From JAYQPD01 sp046050105 (GTDB lineage Bacteria > Patescibacteriota > Minisyncoccia > Phycocordibacterales > UBA918), in NCBI GenBank assembly GCA_046050105.1, contig JBJOQE010000063.1, positions 1 to 12,182 of the forward strand: a stretch of DNA of 12,182 nucleotides, given 5' to 3'. Shown here in pieces: positions 5,248 through 12,182 of this stretch (within the stretch, counting starts at the first letter, position 1; every line of letters begins with the position of its first letter). Below the pieces are notes generated by a model, which made no database searches, was not told where the DNA came from, and was given only the letters and a program-made list of their open reading frames with translations. The position numbers were made by a program, and so were the translations under genes.

Positions 5248-5802
5248 ACCTCTCTCCCTTATCTCGGAGCCACTGTTCAACACTCTGTGCTGTGTTGTTT
5301 GTCTTAGTCCGAAGAAGGCGTTCTCCTTTCAAGAACTCCTCATACTCAATATCTAATTCAATGTTTGAGTTCAGCTCCGTGAGTCGAGCCAAGAAGCGTT
5401 TGAGCGTTGACTCATCGTATGAGTATTCACGTACTGTCGAGTGAGCTATCACTCCATCCTGACGGCGGACATAGATGAGCATGAGTGACGGGCCAACAAA
5501 CGGCAGTGCTGTCTGAGGTATTCGGGTGATGTATCGAATCTTTGAGATATCGAGGGTGTCTTTGCGGAAGGAGTGGTATCCGGAGTTAGTGAGGGTTTTT
5601 TACCATTAATAACTAGATGGGTGGTTCTTCTATCCCACATCACAGTTAATACCACCAGGATATACAGAAAGATAATAAGGGGCACATCTTCAAATAGTGC
5701 AGCTCCACGATCAATGTACCCCAATACTGGCATGACAATTGCAGCGCCTATAAACCAGAGGATGATGAAATTACTAGAAGGAAATTTTTCTCTCATATTC
5801 AT
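5243..5802 (-). pseudogene. two-helix membrane protein with PH-like tail, broken by a one-base frameshift
   Basis: The first frame (from ATG 5802) gives two membrane helices (about 12-29 and 41-57, ending in LVVLTVMWDRR) and then HLVINGKK. At the A6 tract (5596-5601) the reading becomes meaningless in that frame, while the -1 frame continues sensibly as TLTNSGYHSFRKDTLDISKI, then IRYITR, LMLIYVRRQDG and LKRFLARLTEL to the stop at 5243. One extra A would restore a 186-residue protein. The order (two helices, then a beta-rich segment and a final helix) resembles bacterial PH-domain membrane proteins; that assignment is tentative. It could be a true pseudogene, a sequencing error, or a case of slippage. 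The second half could also start at ATG 5482 as a 79-residue peptide. Confidence 0.65.
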
Positions 5803-5849
5803 TTCGCAAGTGCATCAAGACCCCAACTCACACTGGAATACGGATAAAC

Positions 5850-5862
5850 GGGGTCAGCCACC
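5850..5862 (-). repeat. left terminal repeat of the RAYT element
   Basis: On the minus strand it reads GGTGGCTGACCCC; the TGA in it (5854-5856) is the transposase stop. GACCCC at 5819-5824 together with GGGGTC at 5850-5855 could form a longer REP-like stem with a loop of 25 bases. Confidence 0.75.
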
Positions 5863-6528
5863 GTTTTTTGGTCTCCCTGGTTCACGCAAGACCTGTTCAA
5901 TGCCATACTTCTTCACTATTCTAGCAGTCCAGGACTCATCACCAAAAGGAATATTTTTGCTCTCAGCACGCTCAAGTGCTGCATCTTCATCGTGAGTCAG
6001 AGATGTATTAAGGAGTGTGAGGTAATTTTTTGGCTTGCTAGTTGGCCATGGAGCTAATATCTTTCGCTGCTCCGGTGTACCCTTCTCTCTCCTCCACACA
6101 CTAGACCACTGCCACTGTTCAGCTTTCTTCACTAAGTTTGCCTTTGTGGCATTCCGTTCCACGTAGCGGATAAGTGTCAGGAGGTAAGTATCTTGTTCAC
6201 AAATAAAGGATTTGTACCGTCCTTGGTAGAGGTGTCCGTGGCCGACTGTATCTTTTGATACGTGCCATCGTCGTGTATGTGTGTTAGTGAGCCACCCCAT
6301 GAATGTTTGGAGATCTCCATCGTTTCGGGGATGCACCACCAGGTGCCAATGATTGGGCATCACACAGTATGCCAAGAGACGCATATCATACTTCTCCACC
6401 GCTTCGGCAAGTATGTCCTCAAATTGACGATAGTCTTCATCGGTATCGAATATCTGAACACGCGCGTTTGCACGATTGAGGACATGATATACCTCTCCAC
6501 CCACATCGACCCTGGTTATGCGTGGCAT
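5854..6528 (-). CDS. REP-associated tyrosine transposase (Y1/HUH, RAYT)
   Basis: 224 residues. Seen: an N-terminal VYHVLNRANARVQIF stretch typical of the family, the HUH motif in MPNHWHLVV with H60 and H62, a YQGRYKSF segment (101-108), Tyr115 in QDTYLLTLIRYVERN, and NATKANLV. H60, H62 and Tyr115 are at the spacing expected for a TnpA-REP active site, with Tyr115 the likely nucleophile that joins to DNA 5' ends. Such proteins cut and join single-stranded REP hairpins. The tail (QVLREPGRPKNGG) runs into the terminal repeat. The start at 6528 is supported by TATAAT six bases upstream. The ORF is intact, so it may be active. Confidence 0.92.
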   Translation of the reverse strand: MPRITRVDVGGEVYHVLNRANARVQIFDTDEDYRQFEDILAEAVEKYDMRLLAYCVMPNHWHLVVHPRNDGDLQTFMGWLTNTHTRRWHVSKDTVGHGHLYQGRYKSFICEQDTYLLTLIRYVERNATKANLVKKAEQWQWSSVWRREKGTPEQRKILAPWPTSKPKNYLTLLNTSLTHDEDAALERAESKNIPFGDESWTARIVKKYGIEQVLREPGRPKNGG

Positions 6529-6534
6529 GAGTAT

Positions 6535-6540
6535 ATTATA
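6535..6540 (-). promoter_or_regulatory. -10 box TATAAT of the transposase, six bases before ATG
   Basis: TATAAT, then ATACTC, then the ATG at 6528. The spacing predicts +1 on the start codon. No -35 is evident; the place for it overlaps the terminal repeat at 6548-6560. The surrounding 6531-6547 is almost pure A/T, so other registers are possible. Confidence 0.5.
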
Positions 6541-6547
6541 TTATAAT

Positions 6548-6560
6548 GGTGGCTGACCCC
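6548..6560 (+). repeat. right terminal repeat of the RAYT element
   Basis: GGTGGCTGACCCC on the plus strand, the exact inverse of 5850-5862. It lies upstream of the transposase start and 28 bases before the small plus-strand gene. Confidence 0.75.
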
Positions 6561-6588
6561 ATTCTCCCCCGATGATGAAGGTGGTGTC

Positions 6589-6765
6589 GTGAAAATCGAA
6601 TACAAAGTTACTACAGAGATTGAGTGGGCTGAACGAATGGCACAGTACTGGAAGAAGAAAAATGGAACTCGAATCACTGTGATGGACTTCAACAGTATGG
6701 AGGGAGCGAGCAAACGAAAAATGAAAGATGTGAGGTTATTTTCTTCCGAAGCAAACCAAACTTAA
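6589..6765 (+). CDS. small hypothetical protein, 58 residues
   Basis: The GTG start has AAGGTGG (6578-6584) four bases ahead, a fair ribosome binding site. The product starts VKIEYKVTTEIEWAERMAQY and continues with ITVMDFNSMEGASKRKMKD; it is charged, with no membrane helix, and reads like real protein, not noise. The frame is open back to 6547, through the right transposon repeat, so it could instead be the tail of a gene cut off by the RAYT insertion. Its TAA (6763-6765) overlaps the TAA of the converging DUF4265 gene (6762-6764) in one TTAA. Family unknown. Confidence 0.5.
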   Translation: MKIEYKVTTEIEWAERMAQYWKKKNGTRITVMDFNSMEGASKRKMKDVRLFSSEANQT

Positions 6766-7220
6766 ACTTTGTAAACATAGCCCTCCTCATAGTCCCACAA
6801 TGCAGACGCTTCCCCTTTCATAAGTAGTTCAACGACTTTCTTTTGATCAACTTCTGAGGGCACGTCTATAGCGTAGATAGTTGCGCCATTACCTTCGTAG
6901 TTGCATCCGATTGTCTTAAAATCATTAAGATATTCCTCTAATACTTTCTTGTCAGGAATCTCTTTAAAATTAATGCGAAAAGTAGAATTACCCTCGTGCT
7001 TTATTACTTCTTTAAAGTAATAAACTCCATCCTTTGATAGCTCTGCGCGGAAGATATCACCTTGGCTTATTCCATAAGCAAGCAATGGGATATTGTCGAG
7101 CTTAAATATATCAGTTGATTCTTCGGCTAGCGCCCACAGGCTCTCTGATTCCCATTCCCAACCTGTACCGCTTAAGTCGAAGAAGACTTTTACTAGATTC
7201 TCATTTTCCTTTTGTTTCAT
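6762..7220 (-). CDS. DUF4265 protein, predicted immunity protein of the RHS toxin
   Basis: 152 residues, soluble, acidic. Recognised as DUF4265 from the ordered pattern ESLWA (26-30), NIPLLAYGISQGDIFRA (43-59), HEGNSTFRI (75-83), IGCNYEG (104-110), YAIDVP (116-121) and GEASALWDYEEG (136-147). DUF4265 has been predicted as an immunity family in polymorphic toxin systems. Here it lies 11 bases after the stop of an RHS gene with an HNH tip, just where the matching immunity gene is expected, so its likely job is to bind and block that nuclease in the producing cell. TATAAA (7226-7231) lies between the two genes and might give it a separate transcript. No terminator is seen after it. Confidence 0.85.
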   Translation of the reverse strand: MKQKENENLVKVFFDLSGTGWEWESESLWALAEESTDIFKLDNIPLLAYGISQGDIFRAELSKDGVYYFKEVIKHEGNSTFRINFKEIPDKKVLEEYLNDFKTIGCNYEGNGATIYAIDVPSEVDQKKVVELLMKGEASALWDYEEGYVYKV

Positions 7221-7231
7221 AATAGTTTATA

Positions 7232-10200
7232 TCAACCACCCAATTTCTTAACATATGCCTTCAGTACTTTAATCAACTGCTTCTGTACATGTTCAACGGA
7301 AGTATTGGATCCTTTTGACAGATTACATGAGCGACAAGTATTTTGTGCATTCGATTGAGAGTTGTTTCCACCTTTAGATTTTGGTATTGCATGATCTGTC
7401 TGTGACTGTGTAGGACCTCTCACTCCCTGCTGCGTGTCTACTCCACAGAATACACATTTTCCTTGAGATTGTTGACGTGCAGTATCTTGAACACTCTTAG
7501 GGAAACGCTTACCTGCTCCTGGACCACCAGCCTCGCCAATCTTAATTCCTGCCTCTACAGCTCTACCTTCTTCGTATGCTTTCTCTGCCTTGCTTGCGAT
7601 TTTTGCCGTTCTTGCAATAGCGCCAAATCCTGTAGCAAATGGGACTGCTGCTCCTGCAACATCAAGACCTAGATATCCTAACTCTTCTTGAACATTTCCA
7701 CCATTAAGGTAAGCATCTCCAACTCTATATACATCATAGGCAATAAAACCAAAGTCCACTAGTGTATCAATTATTCTACCGTTAGGATCCTTATCCTTTA
7801 TTGGATTATCGCCCGCATAAGAGTAACTGTTTGCGAGTTGAGGGTTCCTCATAACGGCAAAGGTTTCCAATGTATCAAGTCCCATGTCCAAGAAAACTGG
7901 ATCTTGTGAGAGGAACTGACCACGCGACCCCTCGTAGTAACGCGCATTCAGATAGCTCATCTGACTCTCAGGGTCGAAGTCTTGGCCTATGTATTGGTTG
8001 GGTTCTTGCTTGGTACCTCCAAAGCCAATGCTATCAAGATACAGAGGTACTGCAAGGGATGACTCAAGGTTTAGGGTGAGGGTTCCTACATAGTTCTGCA
8101 CATTGAGGTCCTGAAGGGGGATAGTGAGTGTATGCCAGGTGTTTGGTTGTATACCACCTGGTATGTATGAGGAGAGGTTCTTGATTCCAAGTGGTGTACC
8201 TGATGCGTTGGTGAAGTATAGGTATAGGTCAGGGGTGGAGCTTGTGCCTATGTTGAGAGAGAGGGAGAGGGTGGTGTATGGGGAGGTGTCTTGGTACTTG
8301 GTATATGCCATACCTCCCCAGGGTGCGGAATATGACACACGGAGTGAGGAAGTGCCTTGGTATACAGGAGTACTTGCAGTATTGGCACTTACGTTCCAAG
8401 AGGAGGCGGTGTATGTGGGGTTGAGCGTATCTTGGAAGAGTATCTCTGTCACACTCTTGTATGACTGCACCTCCCCATACGGATGATACTCCAGTGTCTG
8501 CACTGCATTCCCCTGCTTGTTGGCGACGATGTGGGTGGAGCCTAGGTGGTCTTTGAGTATGTATGAGTCTATTGACACAGCTCCACTTCGCTCCACACTC
8601 GCAATCAAGGAACCATTGGCATAGATATGGCGTATGGTGGTGGAACCTGTCACCTCATACTCAGGAGAGATGTACCTGGTGGTTGAGGTTGCATTCTGCT
8701 TCAGGATACGGGTACCTCCCACATCATAGCTATAGGTGGTGCTTGCGGTCCCACTCGCTACCTTCCATAGTTCGTTGCGGTAGTTCCAGGTGTTGGTGTA
8801 CCCTGCACCCGTGAGGAGGTTGCCGTTGTTGTCGTATGTTTGGGTTACCCCACCTACCGTGGTTGGTGCGTGAGGGTTAGCACGTGCAGTGCCTGCATAG
8901 ACGTATGAACCTATGTGTGACGCGTTCGTGAGGTTGCCGAGTGCGTTTAGCGTATAGGTGCGGTATGGGGTGGGGTTTGAGAACGTGACGATGGGAAGGT
9001 ACCCACTGTATGAGACGGTGCCTGAGGTTGTGCCAACCGAGGTGAGGCGGGAGAGGGTGTCGTATGCGTATACGGTGGTTTTTGGTGAGGTGGTGACGGA
9101 TACGTCGGAGATTGCGGTGATGTTGCCCGAAGCATCGTACTTGTATACCAGGTCTTGGCGTGCAGGATAGAGGTTGAAGTTGTCTGCTGCAGAGAACTGG
9201 AGTCCGGTGGACCATGGACTTACCGTGTCGGTGGTGTCATAGAGGCGGATACGCCAATAGTATGCGGTGTTGTTTGCAAGCGTTGGGCCTGTGTAGTCTA
9301 TCCACGGTGTAGTGGTTCCCACGGGTACGGGAACCGAGAACTGTGTCTTTGCACTTTGCCACAACGGAGATGTGGTGGCGGTACTTGAAGTGCTTACCTG
9401 CACTTCATAGGCAGTGGCGGCATCTCCTGCGTATGGGTCGTTGAAGACTGCGTTAAACGTCGCTTGGATGTATGGCCACGAAGACCAGTATATATTTGGT
9501 GAGGTAGGTGCGGTTGGCGGCACTGCGGCGGGGTCGGTGTAGGTTATTTCAAGATACGGGTCTTTGTCGGAACCGTTTTGTTCGACGGTGTAGTGAGAGA
9601 TACCTGTTTGCTTCCACACATTTGTCTCATTATTTACAACCAGGTTTTCTGCGTCATGGCCGGTGCGAATACAGAGCTTTGTCCATCCAGTTTTTGATAT
9701 CCAGTTTGTGCCGGTGGCATTGAGTGCAATGTTGTTGTGTTGCCCTACCGTTATACCCGTAACATCCTTCAGCTCTGAACCCACGGTTGGGTTGGTGATA
9801 GCGTTTCCACAACGGTCGTAATCTTCCGCAACCAATTCATTCGGTGAGTTCTGAAGGCCTTCATACACCGCAATGTATGAAGCACTGTCGTTAATACCAT
9901 CAAACTTCTCGGTAGGCCACACTTTAAGTGTAGCGGTAGCAATGAGGGCGTTATCAGGAAGTGCGGAAGTGTCGAAAGAGAAGAAGTCGCGGCTGATGGT
10001 GAGGTATCCACCAGAAGTAACATACGAGCCAGTAAGCACATTGCTCAAGTAGGCCACAGAATTAAGCTGTGCACTTTGTGTTGCGTCGTGTTGCGCACTC
10101 CACGAACCTGGGTACGGGAGGCTAATGATAACGCCGTCGCCATACCCGGGGCGGAGGCTCATAAAGAAGTCTGCACGCACGGGGTACACAGCGTCCTTAA

Positions 10201-12182
10201 GCCATGCTGTGGGGATGTGTTTCGTAACGGTGATTGAGCCATCGGTTTCTGTGGTGTATGTTGCTTCGAGTGCTTTCCACGCATCAGGAAGTGAGAACTT
10301 CTGGTCACTTTCTGCGATGGGTGGAAGTATATATGAAGCAACCACGCCATTCACAAGCACTTCTGCTGTTTTGCTGCTTGTGATGCTTCCATTTTCACTC
10401 ACGAGTGCGCCCTCGATGCGGATGTCGGTGGCACCACTTGTCTCAAGGGTAAATGACACGTCGTATGTCTCGCCTTCCGTGCCGGTAAGCGGAGATTGGC
10501 CGAACACCACATTTTTTCGCACACCATGCGAGAACGGTACGAGCTCGATGTCTGCGCCGTCAGGCATAATATTTTTATACGTCACGGTGCCATCGGCCTT
10601 GGTACGTGCGGTGCGTCCATTTCCTTCACCTTTCTTTTCATCTTTTGCATACATGCGGAGTGCCTGGCCACCTATACCTACAAGGGTAAAGAGTGGTGCG
10701 TCATTTCGTATGTCGGTTAGCAGCACCGTACCTCCCTTAGTTATGCGCTTGCCCTCTTCGGCTTGCTCCATAACCACAGTATCTTCCACCGCTCCATCTT
10801 GGAATATGCGGGCTTGCTTAATGGATGCGCCATCAGGCGTGGTGCCAATGGTCGTAATGACGGGCTCCATCTTCTTCTCATCCTTTGGTACACCGAGAAG
10901 GTTTTCCTCGGGAGAAATGAGGCGTGTGGTTGATGCGACTTCCCGAGGTAGTGGTGCTACCTCGGTGCTTGATGCGCTCTCAAGTAGTGGCGCCGGCACC
11001 GTTATGCTTTCTGGTATCTCCTCGATAAGTGTCGTCTCTACCGATGAGGTACTTGATGTATCAGCAACTTCTGTCGAACTGCCGGTCCACGAGTCGACAA
11101 ACGGAGCAAGGGCGTCGCTCACTGCTGCGAACAGTGGGGTGAATGGCTCGCTTACAGCGTTCTCCTCCTCTGCCGTGAGCTCGGGGTTCCCACCGGTGCC
11201 ATAGAAGTAGGTATGGATTCTCTTCACTCGATAGAGTTCATTCTCATCGTATGAGGTTTCGGTTTCTGTTGAGTTACTCCGCCACTCATCTTGCACTTGC
11301 CGGAGCGGTGAGTACGAGAACGACGCTATCCAGCGATAATCGACATCACCTGGGTCTTTCGTAAAGACGTCGTTCACTCCACCTGCTCCGCCCTTTTGGT
11401 AGTACGTCATTGCACCGTTGGGGTGGGTTATTTCCTGAGGACTAAGTTGGCCGTCGTAGGTAGTGGTGGTGTGGTAGGTGGTGCCGCCGATGGTTTTACT
11501 CACTACGTGTGGCATGCCACTGGCAAAGTACTTGTAAGCAGTCGTTGAAGTTGCAGATGACACACTACAGAGCTGCCCCTTCCCTTTAGTACAGCTGTCG
11601 TACGCAAACGTGAACTCAGTGCCCGTTTGACCAGTAAAGTTTTCCGTCAGTTGGCGGTTAAGCGCGTCATAGGTACGGACTACCACCTGCCCCTTTGGGT
11701 CGGTGGTGGTGGCGAGATTCGATGCAGCATCATATGCATAGGTCCACGTGCTGAAGGTGGTATCGGCAGGTGCATGGAGATCTTGGGCGGAGAGGCGTCT
11801 TGCAAGACCGTCGTACGTAAATGCACGCACATTACCGAGAGCATCAGTGCTGGTGGCAAGTTGGTTGTGGGGAGTCCAAATGTAACTTGTGGTGTAGGTG
11901 GTGGTGCCAAGCTTCTCCTCCACAGCCTGCAGACGGCTGAATGCATCGTAACGGTACGCTCTTTGTCTATTTCCCGGATCAATCACAGTGACCTTTCTCT
12001 GGTCGTAGATGTTTTGAGTAGCACCCACTGCGTTAGTGCTTTGCGTCACCCTATCGAGGGGATCATAACTGTATGTCGTATAAAGAGCGGCGTTTTGAAT
12101 TGGGTTTGTACGATCGGAGGTTTCTAATGGATTGTTACCAATGAAATAAGGCAATGTCTCTTTATGTATGAGACCCGCCCCA
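7232..12182 (-). CDS. giant RHS/YD-repeat polymorphic toxin with HNH nuclease tip (5' end outside window)
   Basis: At least 1650 codons; the frame stays open to the right edge, so the TTG at 12154 (residue 1 here) is not the true start, and any signal sequence is unseen. Layout by position: YD repeats (12182 to about 11210; YSYDPLDRV, YRYDAFSRL); a Ser/Thr/Glu-rich low-complexity linker and beta-rich region (about 11200-10160); a DNRLRE-like domain (about 10160-9530; FFSFDTSALPDNALI); a fibronectin-III-like domain (about 9515-9185; AYYWRIRLYD); YD repeats (about 9150-8610); RHS core YILKDHLGSTHIV (about 8550); an inserted jelly-roll-like segment (about 8435-8015); core end YLNARYYEGSRGQFLSQDP (about 7960-7900) and DKDPNGR; a hydrophobic pretoxin; the HNH tip. 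RHS shells enclose the toxin until delivery. Confidence 0.92.
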   Translation of the reverse strand, partial: GAGLIHKETLPYFIGNNPLETSDRTNPIQNAALYTTYSYDPLDRVTQSTNAVGATQNIYDQRKVTVIDPGNRQRAYRYDAFSRLQAVEEKLGTTTYTTSYIWTPHNQLATSTDALGNVRAFTYDGLARRLSAQDLHAPADTTFSTWTYAYDAASNLATTTDPKGQVVVRTYDALNRQLTENFTGQTGTEFTFAYDSCTKGKGQLCSVSSATSTTAYKYFASGMPHVVSKTIGGTTYHTTTTYDGQLSPQEITHPNGAMTYYQKGGAGGVNDVFTKDPGDVDYRWIASFSYSPLRQVQDEWRSNSTETETSYDENELYRVKRIHTYFYGTGGNPELTAEEENAVSEPFTPLFAAVSDALAPFVDSWTGSSTEVADTSSTSSVETTLIEEIPESITVPAPLLESASSTEVAPLPREVASTTRLISPEENLLGVPKDEKKMEPVITTIGTTPDGASIKQARIFQDGAVEDTVVMEQAEEGKRITKGGTVLLTDIRNDAPLFTLVGIGGQALRMYAKDEKKGEGNGRTARTKADGTVTYKNIMPDGADIELVPFSHGVRKNVVFGQSPLTGTEGETYDVSFTLETSGATDIRIEGALVSENGSITSSKTAEVLVNGVVASYILPPIAESDQKFSLPDAWKALEATYTTETDGSITVTKHIPTAWLKDAVYPVRADFFMSLRPGYGDGVIISLPYPGSWSAQHDATQSAQLNSVAYLSNVLTGSYVTSGGYLTISRDFFSFDTSALPDNALIATATLKVWPTEKFDGINDSASYIAVYEGLQNSPNELVAEDYDRCGNAITNPTVGSELKDVTGITVGQHNNIALNATGTNWISKTGWTKLCIRTGHDAENLVVNNETNVWKQTGISHYTVEQNGSDKDPYLEITYTDPAAVPPTAPTSPNIYWSSWPYIQATFNAVFNDPYAGDAATAYEVQVSTSSTATTSPLWQSAKTQFSVPVPVGTTTPWIDYTGPTLANNTAYYWRIRLYDTTDTVSPWSTGLQFSAADNFNLYPARQDLVYKYDASGNITAISDVSVTTSPKTTVYAYDTLSRLTSVGTTSGTVSYSGYLPIVTFSNPTPYRTYTLNALGNLTNASHIGSYVYAGTARANPHAPTTVGGVTQTYDNNGNLLTGAGYTNTWNYRNELWKVASGTASTTYSYDVGGTRILKQNATSTTRYISPEYEVTGSTTIRHIYANGSLIASVERSGAVSIDSYILKDHLGSTHIVANKQGNAVQTLEYHPYGEVQSYKSVTEILFQDTLNPTYTASSWNVSANTASTPVYQGTSSLRVSYSAPWGGMAYTKYQDTSPYTTLSLSLNIGTSSTPDLYLYFTNASGTPLGIKNLSSYIPGGIQPNTWHTLTIPLQDLNVQNYVGTLTLNLESSLAVPLYLDSIGFGGTKQEPNQYIGQDFDPESQMSYLNARYYEGSRGQFLSQDPVFLDMGLDTLETFAVMRNPQLANSYSYAGDNPIKDKDPNGRIIDTLVDFGFIAYDVYRVGDAYLNGGNVQEELGYLGLDVAGAAVPFATGFGAIARTAKIASKAEKAYEEGRAVEAGIKIGEAGGPGAGKRFPKSVQDTARQQSQGKCVFCGVDTQQGVRGPTQSQTDHAIPKSKGGNNSQSNAQNTCRSCNLSKGSNTSVEHVQKQLIKVLKAYVKKLGG
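7235..7462 (-). other. HNH endonuclease toxin domain at the RHS C-terminus
   Basis: The last 76 residues of the RHS protein. CVFC (C1567, C1570) and CRSC (C1607, C1610) form a zinc knuckle around the catalytic-type segment TDHAIPKSKGGNNSQSN (D1587, H1588) and end in CNLSKGSN, the standard CxxC-DH-N-CxxCN-K layout of HNH nucleases. The tail is basic (KQLIKVLKAYVKKL), suiting DNA contact. Known HNH toxins of this kind cut DNA in the target cell; activity here is inferred. The preceding segment (7500-7775) with LGLDVAGAAVPFATGFGAIA looks like a pretoxin that could aid membrane passage. Confidence 0.88.
8465..8593 (-). repeat. RHS core segment duplicated at 5019-5147
   Basis: The two copies run in the same direction and differ at 2 of 129 positions (5125 against 8571, 5142 against 8588). 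It covers the SYILKDHLGSTHIV to HPYGEV part of the RHS core. Copies this alike, 3.4 kb apart, can recombine and could delete everything between. Confidence 0.9.

Larger units (their letters stand above)
5850..6560 (-). mobile_element. RAYT element bounded by 13-bp inverted repeats
   Basis: GGGGTCAGCCACC at 5850-5862 and its exact complement at 6548-6560 enclose a single transposase gene in 711 bases. The transposase stop codon lies within the left copy and its -10 box lies eight bases inside the right copy, so the unit has almost no spare sequence. Tyrosine (HUH) transposition makes no target duplication, and none is seen. REP-associated transposases are usually single copy and domesticated, while the flanking repeats are what scatter. 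Confidence 0.75.

Noticed and set aside
5243..5482. The 79-residue frame as a stand-alone orphan immunity gene
   Set aside because: It has no ribosome binding site at 5482, and protein-like sequence continues upstream in the same frame past that Met to the A6 tract, so it is the tail of a longer broken gene.
5590..5605. Programmed -1 ribosomal frameshift at A6
   Set aside because: The 0-frame site T AAA AAA does not permit good re-pairing in the -1 frame, and I see no convincing stem just downstream. A lost base is the simpler reading.
5019..8593. Paired RHS segments as ends of a composite transposon or attachment sites
   Set aside because: The copies are coding parts of the RHS core in direct orientation, with no integrase and no terminal structures; duplication and recombination explain them.
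10125..11204. A 359-codon plus-strand ORF opposite the RHS gene
   Set aside because: It is antisense to a continuous RHS frame rich in Ser, Thr and Glu codons, whose complements rarely give stops. The product is a Ser/Val/Pro-rich low-complexity string with no ribosome binding site or recognisable domain.
12152..12154. TTG at 12154 as the true start of the RHS gene
   Set aside because: The frame stays open to the window edge (12182) and the sequence begins in the middle of a YD-repeat region with no ribosome binding site, so the gene continues outside.
7232..12182. CRISPR-like or tandem DNA repeats in the RHS gene
   Set aside because: The recurring pattern is at the protein level (YD repeats) with varied DNA; there are no identical, evenly spaced units.

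Overview
The window looks like bacterial chromosome from a Patescibacteria (Candidate Phyla Radiation) genome, most likely the Parcubacteria side. This is inferred from protein style and gene content: a ribosomal protein L27 gene standing alone, an L9 gene next to a membrane-anchored cyclophilin, a small PGPGW-type membrane protein, a membrane-tethered Ada-like zinc-ribbon protein, a REP-associated tyrosine transposase and a huge Ser/Thr-rich RHS protein. TGA is used as a stop in several genes, which argues against the recoded Gracilibacteria/SR1 lineages. There is no rRNA or marker alignment, so the placement is only moderately sure.

Positions 1-5010 hold compact housekeeping genes. On the minus strand are a LOG-family phosphoribohydrolase, a DEDDh-type exonuclease with an odd active site, and a two-gene operon (Ada-like membrane protein followed by a PGPGW protein, joined by an ATGA overlap). 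On the plus strand is rpmA (L27) with its own promoter and terminator, then an unrecognised 169-residue protein with a near-perfect Shine-Dalgarno and a TTG start. A minus-strand operon of rplI (L9) and an anchored cyclophilin follows, and divergent from it is a second unrecognised protein of 154 residues. Intrinsic terminators are clear at 859-889, 2607-2636, 3201-3228 and 4980-5010. At three genes a -10 box sits exactly six bases before the start codon, which predicts leaderless mRNAs.

Positions 5010-12182 are an accessory region built around RHS elements. The main gene (minus strand, 7232 to beyond the right edge) is a giant YD-repeat/RHS protein whose C-terminal tip is an HNH nuclease. 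Eleven bases downstream is a DUF4265 protein, a family predicted to give immunity in polymorphic toxin systems. The pair looks like a contact-dependent or secreted toxin with its protector. Farther left lie a small plus-strand gene whose stop interlocks with the immunity gene's stop, a RAYT transposase bounded by 13-bp inverted repeats, a two-helix membrane protein broken by one missing A in a homopolymer, and a decayed fragment of an RHS core. Part of that fragment is nearly identical to the intact RHS gene (127 of 129 bases) and part is diverged (69 of 83), which suggests deletion and recombination between RHS copies.

I found no tRNA, rRNA, CRISPR array, integrase or replication origin. No stretch over 300 bases lacks a gene or gene remnant.
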